DNA of 64,000 bases from contig JAUXXJ010000024.1 of assembly GCA_030681195.1 (NCBI GenBank), forward strand, positions 1-64,000, given 5' to 3'. Each line of letters begins with the position of its first letter. Within the stretch, counting starts at the first letter, position 1. The notes under the pieces were generated by a model that worked only from the letters and a program-made list of their open reading frames with translations, ran no database searches and was not told the DNA's origin. Positions 36,456 through 44,738 of the stretch are shown piece by piece. This DNA is from Rhodocyclaceae bacterium (GTDB taxonomy: Bacteria; Pseudomonadota; Gammaproteobacteria; Burkholderiales; Rhodocyclaceae). The translations under genes were made by a program, and so were the position numbers.

Positions 36456-38249
36456 TTATTCGATATCGAAACCAAACAACGCACGGTATTTATCGTTTGA
36501 TGCAAATAATTCGGAGTGACTTCCAGTGGCGGCAATCCTGCCATCTTCGACAAGATAGACTATATCTGCATGCTTGATGGTATCAAATCGATGCGCAATT
36601 ATTAACATCGTGATCTCACCATGCAGATCGTTCAGCGCGTGTTGAATTTCTTGTTCAGACTCTGAATCCAACGCTGAGGTTGGCTCATCGAGAATGAGAA
36701 GTCGCGGGCGCTGCGCTAGCCCGCGAGCGAGTGCAAGTCTTTGTCGCTGACCGCCGGACAGCCGGATTCCCTTTTCTCCAACCATTGCATCCAGACCTTC
36801 CGGTAGGGCCATGACAAAATCGAGCGCATGCGCCTGCCTCAATACGCGCTCCAATTCGTCGTTATCGAGCAAATGGGGTAGCCCAAATGATATGTTCTCG
36901 CGAACCGTTGCATCAAACAAGAATGATTCTTGGGAGACTACGGCAATCGCTTTTCTAAGCGGGTCGATTTTTAAGTCCCTCAATGGCGTGCCGTTTATGC
37001 GAATCTGTCCGCGTTCAGGTTCATGGAGTCGCGCCAGCATATCCGCGATTGTCGACTTTCCGGAGCCCGAACGCCCTATCAGAGCTACGACTTGGCCTGT
37101 GTGAATCTGAAAGGAAATCGAGTCCAAGGTTCGAGTCGTCGATTCTGGATAGGAAAAACAAACCTCCTCAATATTTACGTCCATTCGAGGTTCGGCGACG
37201 TCTTGCGATCCGGAGAGAATCCTCTGCTCAGCCCGGGCGGCTTTCAGAGCAGCCTGATACAGTTCCAAGCTAGGGGCGTAGCCGTGCAGCGTTGATCGCA
37301 AGGTATTCAGCGAAGCCAAAACAGGAAGCAGGCGTAACATTGCCAAGGCAAAAGTTCCCAGTTGGGCCGCAGGCGTTTGCATCCAAACCAGCGCAGCGTA
37401 TACAAGTCCCAAACCAGAAATCATCAGTAGCGGGGTAACGGTCGCGGCAACCATCGACTGCGCAAGAAGCACCTTGGAATACAGCTCGACATTCTTCTTA
37501 GTTGTCCGAAAAAATTTTTCCGACATGCTTTCTTCTTGGCCGCGCAATTTAATCAGTCTGATCCCATGCAGTTGCTCTATCAATAGCGCATTCTGAACGG
37601 CGGTCTGTTTCTGGTAGGCCTCCGATGCAAGTCTGGCCCGATTCAATAGACGTCGATATGAGCCAAATATGAGAATGAAAAGAATCGAGCCGGCAATTGC
37701 CAATATCGGTGAAACAATAAGCAGCAATGCTGCATACGCGAAACATAGCAGGAACGTAACGAGCAACTGAGCCAACATCAACATCATTCCGCCGATTTGT
37801 TGCGGATAACCAATTACCGACGTGAATCTATTTCCCGATTGATTTTGAGTGTGGTGGGATAGGTCGCTATTCAGGAGTTCCCGATGAATAACGCTCCTGA
37901 GGTTGATCGTTGCCGTGGCTGCCATATCGATCGACAACTGAGCCTGGCTGTAGGACATTATGTACCGAAAGCACATCAATGCCGTTGCGGCAAAGAGCAT
38001 GGCCGGCAGCTCAACCCCGGCGACGGAGTCCGAAACTAAGGTATATAGAATTGAAAGCGGGGCTGGCAGACGGGACTGCAGGGCGCTGGCACCGCCGTCA
38101 ATATATAGAAGTATCGGCAGGAATATCGAAACCACCAACGTGTCGAGCGCAACTGTAACTGCCGACAACGCAATCAACAGTGCCAACCTCCGACGTCTCA
38201 GACCGGTGAGACAAAACGCCTGCCACGCCCAGGATATTTCTTTTATCAT
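36456..38249 (-). CDS. ABC exporter half-transporter (MsbA/PglK-like), candidate lipid-linked glycan flippase
   Basis: Predicted 597-aa fused membrane and ATPase protein. Six membrane segments occupy about residues 20-320. The ATPase has Walker A GRSGSGKST (392-400), signature LSGGQ (497-501) and Walker B LLILDEPT (517-524). PglK of Campylobacter, of this architecture, flips lipid-linked oligosaccharide. Since no Wzx-like gene occurs in the window, this is the best candidate for repeat-unit translocation, though lipid or peptide export is not excluded. The ATG at 38249 is used; a TTG lies two codons upstream. A 141-base gap precedes it. Confidence 0.87.
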   Translation of the reverse strand: MIKEISWAWQAFCLTGLRRRRLALLIALSAVTVALDTLVVSIFLPILLYIDGGASALQSRLPAPLSILYTLVSDSVAGVELPAMLFAATALMCFRYIMSYSQAQLSIDMAATATINLRSVIHRELLNSDLSHHTQNQSGNRFTSVIGYPQQIGGMMLMLAQLLVTFLLCFAYAALLLIVSPILAIAGSILFILIFGSYRRLLNRARLASEAYQKQTAVQNALLIEQLHGIRLIKLRGQEESMSEKFFRTTKKNVELYSKVLLAQSMVAATVTPLLMISGLGLVYAALVWMQTPAAQLGTFALAMLRLLPVLASLNTLRSTLHGYAPSLELYQAALKAARAEQRILSGSQDVAEPRMDVNIEEVCFSYPESTTRTLDSISFQIHTGQVVALIGRSGSGKSTIADMLARLHEPERGQIRINGTPLRDLKIDPLRKAIAVVSQESFLFDATVRENISFGLPHLLDNDELERVLRQAHALDFVMALPEGLDAMVGEKGIRLSGGQRQRLALARGLAQRPRLLILDEPTSALDSESEQEIQHALNDLHGEITMLIIAHRFDTIKHADIVYLVEDGRIAATGSHSELFASNDKYRALFGFDIE

Positions 38250-38326
38250 TTCCAATAGCTTGTGAGTCTATGCGCGCCTGAGGCCACATAGTTTGTTTGA
38301 AATAACCCTGCCCCGTAACCTCCGTT

Positions 38327-38342
38327 TTCCGATTAACCGGAA
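38327..38342. repeat. Short inverted repeat (TTCCG-6-CGGAA) in a 141-base gap
   Basis: Perfect 5-base arms around ATTAAC lie between the GT-B-like gene and the ABC exporter. The gap is among the largest in the window. There is no T-run, so it is not a clear terminator. I cannot see convincing -10 and -35 boxes around it. Confidence 0.3.
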
Positions 38343-38390
38343 TTTCAGTCGAATTCGGGATTGTTTGGACGTACTTGACAGGATGTTGAG

Positions 38391-39851
38391 TCAGGGCGAT
38401 AGTGCGCCCGCAAGATTTATATAGAATTGGCCCGTCGAAATGAGATTCATTGGACGCCGACGTTGTGCCAATAATTCGTCGGTCTTAATCGGGGAACGGG
38501 CTATGTGGACGGCTAACCACTTCGAAAACTCTTCTGGATCGACGATATTTGGATATTCATCGGGTAGGGCTATCCGGACGTTGTTCGGGTTGAACTGGAA
38601 ATTCATAGTAGGGATCCCGATCGCCATCGCCCATCGCAGAACCGAAGAGTTGTCTGCGCCCAAAAAAATGTCGGCGATAGTGATTGAGTCGATCAACTGT
38701 CCGTCAAGAAAAGCTAGCGAAAATTGGGTGGCAAGTTCCTGATAGTCCTCTCGAATTGAAAGCGGGTGCAATGAGATGACTACGTTTGCATCGAACTGCG
38801 CAAGCAAGGTGAATGCCCCTCGGAGGTAGGAGAATTGCTGCTCGTGGGTCCACATTCTGTGTTCCCACCCGGCCGGTATGGTGAACAAGATTAATGGCTT
38901 ATTTTTGTCCAGTTTCAGTTGGCGGCAGATTCTGTCCCTTAGCGCATCACGATTTTTGAGTGCGGCGTAAGCAGTCTCAAACGGAACGCACCCGATCGGG
39001 AGAATTTTTCTGTCCTCAACCCCGTAGGACTGAAGGGCTTTGATTTCATCATCTCCCGATACTACGATGTGCTTGGTCCATGGCATCCCAAGATGCCAAA
39101 GATGTGGAGCCTGGATTCCAGCCATGGCAAGGCTGACTATGCTTGCAGGATCGTAAGCAACCAGCCTTCCCCAGATCGTGTCATTTACGTGCGTTGGAGC
39201 GAATTGCTTGATAGTCCAATTCACCAAGGCTCTGGCAAGGCTGTCGGCTTGGTCCACATGCATTTCGGGCATTCGTGCACGCATCCCATGTTTAACGCTG
39301 TTGCGGTAGCCATCCGACTGCTCATGAAAGTAAATATTAGCTGAACGAGCAAGGATTACTGGGAGATTCCGCAGTTCTGCGGCTTTCAGCGTGGGCAGGT
39401 ATTGGAGGGTGGTGTCGTTGCACGTGATAACGGAGTCGATTCGATGCTCGGCAAGAAAGCGTTCAGCTTCCAATCGGTTATGCCTCCAGTACAAGGCGTC
39501 CAACAAGATTCGTCGTAGGAGCCGCAAGCTTGCCAGGGGCTCGTGATGCGCATGTGATCGAAAGACTGTTTTGATGCGGCCATACAAGCTCTCCCCCAGC
39601 CAACCCTTTGGAGCGGATTCCTCCGACGTTCCTTCTGAACGGACAGGCAAGTGTGGAGGCCTCTCTTGGGGTAGCGCGTTTCCTGAAATGCCCGGACAGA
39701 ACACCTGTCTTCCCTGCGCAAGCGCACAAGTGAAGAACTCAAAGTCTCCCACCTCGGACAAACCGCTGGCCAAGTGCCGCATTTGGGCAAGGTCGGTGCT
39801 CGACATGAAGATAAGGAGCACACGATGTTTATCCTGATCGGGGGGGGCCAC
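38391..39851 (-). CDS. GT-B-like protein of unknown specificity
   Basis: Predicted 486-aa protein. An N-terminal strand HRVLLIFMSSTDL and a C-terminal region with NVVISLHPLSIREDYQELA, ADIFLGADNSSVLRWAMAIG and IPTMNF suggest a GT-B fold like that of capsule transferases or UDP-GlcNAc epimerases. I recognise no exact family. The start is GTG at 39851, immediately followed by a run of eight C; an in-frame ATG at residue 16 would cut the first beta strand, so I prefer the GTG. It follows the methyltransferase by three bases. Confidence 0.65.
   Translation of the reverse strand: MAPPDQDKHRVLLIFMSSTDLAQMRHLASGLSEVGDFEFFTCALAQGRQVFCPGISGNALPQERPPHLPVRSEGTSEESAPKGWLGESLYGRIKTVFRSHAHHEPLASLRLLRRILLDALYWRHNRLEAERFLAEHRIDSVITCNDTTLQYLPTLKAAELRNLPVILARSANIYFHEQSDGYRNSVKHGMRARMPEMHVDQADSLARALVNWTIKQFAPTHVNDTIWGRLVAYDPASIVSLAMAGIQAPHLWHLGMPWTKHIVVSGDDEIKALQSYGVEDRKILPIGCVPFETAYAALKNRDALRDRICRQLKLDKNKPLILFTIPAGWEHRMWTHEQQFSYLRGAFTLLAQFDANVVISLHPLSIREDYQELATQFSLAFLDGQLIDSITIADIFLGADNSSVLRWAMAIGIPTMNFQFNPNNVRIALPDEYPNIVDPEEFSKWLAVHIARSPIKTDELLAQRRRPMNLISTGQFYINLAGALSP
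39840..39847. repeat. Homopolymer run of eight G (plus strand) at the 5' end of a gene
   Basis: Eight consecutive G bases (C on the coding strand) cover codons 2-4 of the GT-B-like gene, right after its GTG start. Runs like this are prone to slippage, which would shift the frame within the first codons. Confidence 0.9.
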
Positions 39852-39854
39852 GGT

Positions 39855-40883
39855 TTATTTCAGGCGGGCCAGAACCATCATCGTATCGTTCATTCCCTGC
39901 TCGTCGATAATATGCTGAAAAGCGTTGAATTCTCGGAGCATGCACTCATAGGCCGAGGAGTCGACGAAACCGGGCCGAGCAAGAGACATTGTCGCAAGAA
40001 TGTTGTACATATCGAGGCCAAAGCGCCACTCCAAGACAATCTCAAAGCCAGAGTCGCCCAGAAAGCGCTCGATTGACTGGCGCGTAAAGCTGCTTCGCTG
40101 GCCGGCATTGAGATAGCGAATAGCCGTTTCTGGAAATCGCCTATTCAGATCGTGGGTCACCGAGTCAAAATGCGGCTGGTGCATACAAATGAAACCGCCA
40201 GGACGCAACAGGGACTTGATTGTTTTCAATGCCTTGGTCGGCTCAGTCAGGACATCGAGATAGCCAAAAGCCGTTATCACGTCAAAGTGTCTTTGATCCT
40301 CCAAACTCTTGAACGGTCCTTCAACAAAGCCTTCCAAGTCGGTGCAGTAGGCCCGTAGACCCGCCCGTTCGGCAATCTTGACACCGGCCTTCCCGATGTC
40401 GAATCCGACAGCATCCCAGCCCGACTGCTTCGCCACATAGAGCATGTCGCCAGACCCGCAGCCACAATCAAGCCAGCGCCCCGATGCGACATCCACTCCG
40501 AGCTCGGACATTCGGTCAAAAATCGCCTGCACTTTCGGGCCAGTCAATTCGTTGATGCGGTATTCGAACTGGCCATCAGCCACATGAACATTGATGTCAG
40601 TGTCATCGGCAAAGTAGTCACGAAGCGTTTCGTAGGGAATGACGTGCGACTGAAACACATGCGTGCAGCTACGGCATTGGACAAAGTCTATTCCGTGTAT
40701 TGATGCTACCGGAAGCGCATCCTTCGAGCCGCATACCCAGCAGGAGGACGGAGCGCCCCGGTGCGGTGCAAGGGCTTCGTTCATGACCTTGACCTGCTCT
40801 ACTGCTGCCCTGAAGGCCTTCATACCGACACCCTTCAGACGTGCCGGATCGACCGGTTTAGAAACAACTATCTTTTTTTCCAT
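39855..40883 (-). CDS. Zinc-ribbon class I SAM methyltransferase
   Basis: Predicted 342-aa methyltransferase. Four Cys at 48, 51, 70 and 73 form an apparent zinc ribbon. WLDCGCGSGDMLYVAKQSG is the SAM motif, and VITAFGYLDVLTEPTKALK the post-motif. Length is close to the sugar methyltransferases of the C-methyl type, but the usual C-terminal domain is not recognised. ATG at 40883 with GGAG about nine bases upstream (GGAGAAATCTTAATG). It is the first gene after the 141-base gap behind the carbamoyltransferase. Confidence 0.83.
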   Translation of the reverse strand: MEKKIVVSKPVDPARLKGVGMKAFRAAVEQVKVMNEALAPHRGAPSSCWVCGSKDALPVASIHGIDFVQCRSCTHVFQSHVIPYETLRDYFADDTDINVHVADGQFEYRINELTGPKVQAIFDRMSELGVDVASGRWLDCGCGSGDMLYVAKQSGWDAVGFDIGKAGVKIAERAGLRAYCTDLEGFVEGPFKSLEDQRHFDVITAFGYLDVLTEPTKALKTIKSLLRPGGFICMHQPHFDSVTHDLNRRFPETAIRYLNAGQRSSFTRQSIERFLGDSGFEIVLEWRFGLDMYNILATMSLARPGFVDSSAYECMLREFNAFQHIIDEQGMNDTMMVLARLK

Positions 40884-40917
40884 TAAGATTTCTCCGAATA
40901 GGTATTGAGCATTTGCG

Positions 40918-40931
40918 CTGAAAGGTTTCAG
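40918..40931. repeat. Palindrome CTGAAA-GG-TTTCAG upstream of the methyltransferase gene
   Basis: A perfect 6-base dyad with a two-base centre lies 35 bases before the methyltransferase start, in the gap behind the carbamoyltransferase. The loop is too short for a stable hairpin, so a protein-binding site is more plausible than a terminator. No firm promoter boxes are visible. Confidence 0.35.
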
Positions 40932-41024
40932 TCAATGGTGGCGACAAGTCAAGCCATCGATTGTGGGTGACTGCCGCGATGGTGGGGCAAAAATTGAATG
41001 GCAGAACGAGGATGGCGAAAGCCC

Positions 41025-42854
41025 CTAGTCAAGTTCGAATTGGTTCTTGTAGTTGATTGCCAGAGCGCTATCTTGGTCTTCTTTGCGAAGTACGCAATTT
41101 CCGACAACCAGGATGTCGAGGTCGGTTCCCATGAAACAGCGAAAAGCATCCTCCGGCGTGCACACTATCGGTTCGCCTCGCACGTTGAAACTTGTATTGG
41201 CGAGCACCGAACAACCAGTCCGTTCCTTGAACATGGATAGCAACGCATGCAGCTTCGGATTGGTGTCCTGCCGAACGGTTTGCACCCTGGCGGAATAGTC
41301 GACATGTGTCACGGCGGGAATGTCGGAGCGGGGGACATTGAGCTTCTCGATGCCAAACAAAGCAGCCTCTTCGGCGGAGACCGGCCTGCGGCGCTCCTGC
41401 CTGACCGGAGCAACCAGCAGCATGTAAGGACTCTCCACGTTCAGGTCGAAGTAATCTGCAGCATCCTCAGCCAGGACAGCGGGTGCGAAAGGACGAAACG
41501 ATTCGCGATACTTGATTTTCAGATTGAGAATCTTCTGCATTGCCGGAGAGCGTGCATCACCGAGAATGGAGCGGTTGCCTAGGGCCCGTGGCCCAAACTC
41601 CATTCGACCCTGAAACCATCCGATCGCCAGTCCCGCAGCCAAACAATCCGCAGTCTTGGCGAACATTTCGGCATCGGTCATCTTGACGAATCTGGCACCG
41701 ACACGGTGCAGTGTGGTCTCGATTTCGTCATCCGCGTACGATGGCCCCAAGTAACTGCCATGCATCGAATCTGGTGACACCACTTTCCGTGGAACCCCCA
41801 AGTGCATGAAGCTGGCTGCCAATGCCGCGCCCAAGGCTCCACCAGCATCTCCAGAAGCAGGTTGGATCCATATCTTGTCAAAACACCCATCACGAAGCAC
41901 TTTGCCATTTGCAACGCAATTCAATGCGACCCCGCCCGCGAGGCAAAGGTTTCGCATCCCGGTCTGGGATGCAATGCTCCGGGCAAGGCGCAGGACGACG
42001 TCTTCCAGAACGAACTGTACCGACGCCGCCAAATCCATGTGCCTTTGCGTCAGGGGATCCTCCGGGTTCCTGGCAGGTCCCCCGAAGATATGATCGAACC
42101 TTTGGCTTGTCATCGTCAAGCCTGCGCAGTAGTCGAAGTATTTCATGTCAAGACGAAAAGATCCGTCCGGCTTGACATCGATCAGGTTCTCCAGAATCTG
42201 GGAAACGTACTTTGGCTCTCCATATGGAGCCAAACCCATTAACTTGTATTCGCCCGAATTAACTCGAAACCCAGTGTAATAGGTAAAGGCTGAATACAGC
42301 AGCCCCAAGCTGTGGGGAAAATGGATCTCTCTCTCAATAGTCAGCGCGTTGCCGTGCCCGATTGCAAGCGAAGTAGTTGCCCATTCACCTACCCCATCCA
42401 TCGTAAGCACCGCAGCGTCCTGAAAGGGGGAAGCGAAGAACGCCGATGCGGCATGGCTCAGATGATGTTCCGAAAAAACAAGCTTTGCGTTCCAATCCGC
42501 CTTAACCAAGGCATTCAACTCGGTTGATAGAAGATCCTTTTGGTAGAGCTTCTCCCGCATCCAAAGAGGCAAAGCCATTGCAAACGACTTGAAGCCACGC
42601 GGAGCCATCGATACATAGGTCTCAAGCAACCGTTCGAACTTCAGAAATGGCTTTTCGTAAAACGCCACGTAGTCAATGTCGCTCGGCGTCAAACCACCGG
42701 CAGAAAGTACGTAATCGATTGCATGACGCGGATAACCCGCATCATGTTTTTTTCTCGTGAATCGCTCTTCTTGGGCCGCCGCGATAATTTCACCATTGAC
42801 GACCAACGCCGCAGCGCTGTCATGATAGAAAGCAGAGAGTCCCAAAACCTTCAT
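41025..42854 (-). CDS. NodU/CmcH-type carbamoyltransferase (SxtI-like)
   Basis: Predicted 609-aa carbamoyltransferase of the TobZ/NodU/CmcH family. The N-terminal ASKHA-like domain opens with LGLSAFYHDSAAALV and has EERFTRKKHD and HHLSHAASAFF. The C-terminal YrdC-like part has ESFRPFAPAVLAE. These enzymes transfer a carbamoyl group from carbamoyl phosphate via a carbamoyl-adenylate to a hydroxyl group. It is preceded by DUF5989 (12 bases) and SxtJ genes. The saxitoxin cluster has the same three components in sxtI, sxtJ and sxtK; here the target is probably a glycan. The acceptor is not known. Confidence 0.92.
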   Translation of the reverse strand: MKVLGLSAFYHDSAAALVVNGEIIAAAQEERFTRKKHDAGYPRHAIDYVLSAGGLTPSDIDYVAFYEKPFLKFERLLETYVSMAPRGFKSFAMALPLWMREKLYQKDLLSTELNALVKADWNAKLVFSEHHLSHAASAFFASPFQDAAVLTMDGVGEWATTSLAIGHGNALTIEREIHFPHSLGLLYSAFTYYTGFRVNSGEYKLMGLAPYGEPKYVSQILENLIDVKPDGSFRLDMKYFDYCAGLTMTSQRFDHIFGGPARNPEDPLTQRHMDLAASVQFVLEDVVLRLARSIASQTGMRNLCLAGGVALNCVANGKVLRDGCFDKIWIQPASGDAGGALGAALAASFMHLGVPRKVVSPDSMHGSYLGPSYADDEIETTLHRVGARFVKMTDAEMFAKTADCLAAGLAIGWFQGRMEFGPRALGNRSILGDARSPAMQKILNLKIKYRESFRPFAPAVLAEDAADYFDLNVESPYMLLVAPVRQERRRPVSAEEAALFGIEKLNVPRSDIPAVTHVDYSARVQTVRQDTNPKLHALLSMFKERTGCSVLANTSFNVRGEPIVCTPEDAFRCFMGTDLDILVVGNCVLRKEDQDSALAINYKNQFELD

Positions 42855-42866
42855 AATATTGACTAC

Positions 42867-43019
42867 TTAGAACAGCGTGTAGATGAACGGTGCGACTGCC
42901 GACCCTTTTGTCAGAAGAATTAATCCTCCAAGCAACGCAGTCACGATCATGATAGGAAACAACCAGTATTTCTTCCGCACTTTCATGAATACAAGGAACT
43001 CACCAAGAATCTTAAACAT
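42867..43019 (-). CDS. DUF5989 / SxtK-like small membrane protein
   Basis: Predicted 50-aa protein with a short basic N-terminus (KVRKKYW), one hydrophobic helix at about 18-37 and the ending KGSAVAPFIYTLF, which is the DUF5989 pattern. SxtK of the saxitoxin cluster is of similar size and place. The ATG at 43019 follows GGAG at about 10 bases. It lies 12 bases before the carbamoyltransferase gene and after a 152-base gap behind SxtJ. Its role is unknown; a membrane anchor or subunit for the carbamoyltransferase is a reasonable guess. Confidence 0.82.
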   Translation of the reverse strand: MFKILGEFLVFMKVRKKYWLFPIMIVTALLGGLILLTKGSAVAPFIYTLF

Positions 43020-43121
43020 AAGCGCTGTACTCCGGATCAAATTTCGACATAAACATACCTCTGGCCAATAGAACGCCGTTAGCATCGCGCATCCTTTAGC
43101 TTCATCAAGTGCAAATTTTAC

Positions 43122-43137
43122 AAGACATTGCAGTCTT
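43122..43137. repeat. Short inverted repeat (AAGAC-6-GTCTT) in a 152-base gap
   Basis: Perfect 5-base arms with a 6-base centre lie between SxtJ and the DUF5989 gene, the largest gap in the window. The stem is weak and without a T-run, so I do not call it a terminator. Confidence 0.3.
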
Positions 43138-43171
43138 ATCGAGTTTTCATCTCTTCATCAGCGCCGCCAGC

Positions 43172-43615
43172 CTAGAATTGATTTGACATTGAATGCGGTA
43201 GATCTTTTTTCCGCGTTATCCAATAAGTCTCGGCCTGTGTGCAGAATTTTAAATTAAGAGGATCTTTTCCAACAATTCGCAGAAGAATTGCGATGGGGGT
43301 AATAGTCCCGTAGAAAAGAATTCCCAAGATTATAGGTTGCATGACCTTGTGAAGAAGCGCTCCAAGGCCCAACCAGAATCGATTCGGCCAGCGAAGAAGA
43401 TTGGGGATCCACAATGCGACCACAAGGAATCCTATCGATGTAGCTAACGCCACTGCCCAATATGCGCTCCCCATCCAATAGAGGACAGCACCTACGATTG
43501 CGGAAACGACTGCAAAGACTAGTCCAAATTGCCGCTCTGTCCCAACCTTTTCCTTTTCCTCTCTGCTGAAATCCTCGTGCAACCCTTTCGGGTGGAGGCG
43601 CTTCTCATTTTCCAT
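43172..43615 (-). CDS. sxtJ: SxtJ family membrane protein
   Basis: Predicted 147-aa protein with hydrophobic segments at about 30-48, 52-72 and 93-113. The charged N-terminus (HEDFSREEKEKVGTERQFG) and FWLGLGALLHKVMQPIILGI resemble the SxtJ family, found with carbamoyltransferases. I used the ATG at 43615; the frame is open for 52 more codons upstream into the SGNH gene, without family resemblance. It is 61 bases after the SGNH gene. Function is unknown; possible membrane partner of the carbamoyltransferase. Confidence 0.82.
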   Translation of the reverse strand: MENEKRLHPKGLHEDFSREEKEKVGTERQFGLVFAVVSAIVGAVLYWMGSAYWAVALATSIGFLVVALWIPNLLRWPNRFWLGLGALLHKVMQPIILGILFYGTITPIAILLRIVGKDPLNLKFCTQAETYWITRKKDLPHSMSNQF

Positions 43616-43676
43616 GCTGCCTACCTTTCCTGCGTTGTTGTCCCGGACATAGCCATAAAGCATATTCCAAATAAAG

Positions 43677-44675
43677 TCAGCATCCCTTCCCCTTCTGCTC
43701 ACACAGTTTCTGAAGTATCGGAACGAGACTGCGAACCATTGCTGTAGCAAATAAGTCGTTGGCCTTTCCATTGGGATGAGGATCAGGTACCGTCACCCAG
43801 AGACTGGGCGGTTCCTGACCCTCAACCGCAGGCAGCAAATCGATCAAGGGGATATTGTTGGAGCGCATCAAGTCCGTGATCTTTTCATTGATGTCCACAA
43901 ATGGGTATGGCTTGAGCTCGCGGAGCTCCGGGATGTTGAAGGCGATAAGATCGGCACCGCTGGCCCGCACCGTCTCTGCCAATTCCTTCGTTGCTCGGCG
44001 GGTGGAGTCCCACCCCTCTTCCCCGTTCCGATACAGTCCGCGATAATACTCCTTCCAATCCTGTCGCGATCCGCCACTACGTAGGACGGAGTCTGCACGA
44101 TGGGCCAGTACGGTCCAAGCGGCCGAATGCCAATCGAGCCAGCCGTGCTGGTTGTACCGGGGAAGGGGTTCCGCATCATTAATGAAATAGGCGAGGACAA
44201 CAATATCGGGTTTCATCTCCAACCCGACGGCTTTGAACAGGGCTAGCTCCTGGCTTGTATTGAAGTTGCCCACCCCCAGATTGAAGCCGTCTACTCGGCG
44301 CCCGCGAGACTGCAAATCATTCACAACCCTGCTCGCAAAGGTTTCCTCTTCCGCAACCCCCCAACCGAACGTAATCGAGTCGCCAACAAATGCGATGCGA
44401 GCAACACCAGAGGTCGGTGTTCCTGGAATATCCGTCCCGCGAAAACCGTGCGAATCAGTCCTCACCTGCGCACCCATAAGCAGTGCTGCTGCATTCGGGC
44501 GATGCTGATGGCCTATGCTCGGATCATCTGAGCGTACTTTTACTGATTTTGCGTACTTCCACATTTCAAGCTCATAGACCATGCCATCATCCACAACAAC
44601 GCGAAATACACCCTCCGCCAGAAGTGCCGATAGCGCCAGTGAAGCAAGGAAAAGTACAACATTGGTCAATCGCAT
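43677..44675 (-). CDS. SGNH/GDSL-like protein with N-terminal membrane anchor
   Basis: Predicted 332-aa protein. A hydrophobic segment at about 5-26 is a signal anchor. SGNH block I is GDSITFGWGV (98-107), block III is YFINDAE (163-169) and the catalytic Asp-His motif is DPHPNGKA (about 298-305). Such anchored proteins act as O-acetyl transferases or esterases in polysaccharide tailoring. SGNH proteins are commonly beside SxtI/J/K genes. It follows the second SGNH gene by 63 bases. Confidence 0.85.
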   Translation of the reverse strand: MRLTNVVLFLASLALSALLAEGVFRVVVDDGMVYELEMWKYAKSVKVRSDDPSIGHQHRPNAAALLMGAQVRTDSHGFRGTDIPGTPTSGVARIAFVGDSITFGWGVAEEETFASRVVNDLQSRGRRVDGFNLGVGNFNTSQELALFKAVGLEMKPDIVVLAYFINDAEPLPRYNQHGWLDWHSAAWTVLAHRADSVLRSGGSRQDWKEYYRGLYRNGEEGWDSTRRATKELAETVRASGADLIAFNIPELRELKPYPFVDINEKITDLMRSNNIPLIDLLPAVEGQEPPSLWVTVPDPHPNGKANDLFATAMVRSLVPILQKLCEQKGKGC

Positions 44676-44738
44676 TTGTTACAGTCCATCAATTTCACTT
44701 CCGGTAATTCGCCATGGGACATCATGCTTGTGCAGCCT

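Noticed and set aside
40870..40878. T/A run at the 5' end of the methyltransferase gene as a phase switch
   Set aside because: It is seven bases of A coding for lysines, common in start regions, and too short to stand out beside the longer G and C runs.
38327..43137. Inverted repeats in the intergenic gaps as rho-independent terminators
   Set aside because: Stems are only five or six bases and none is followed by a T-run on the coding strand. They are listed as repeats only.
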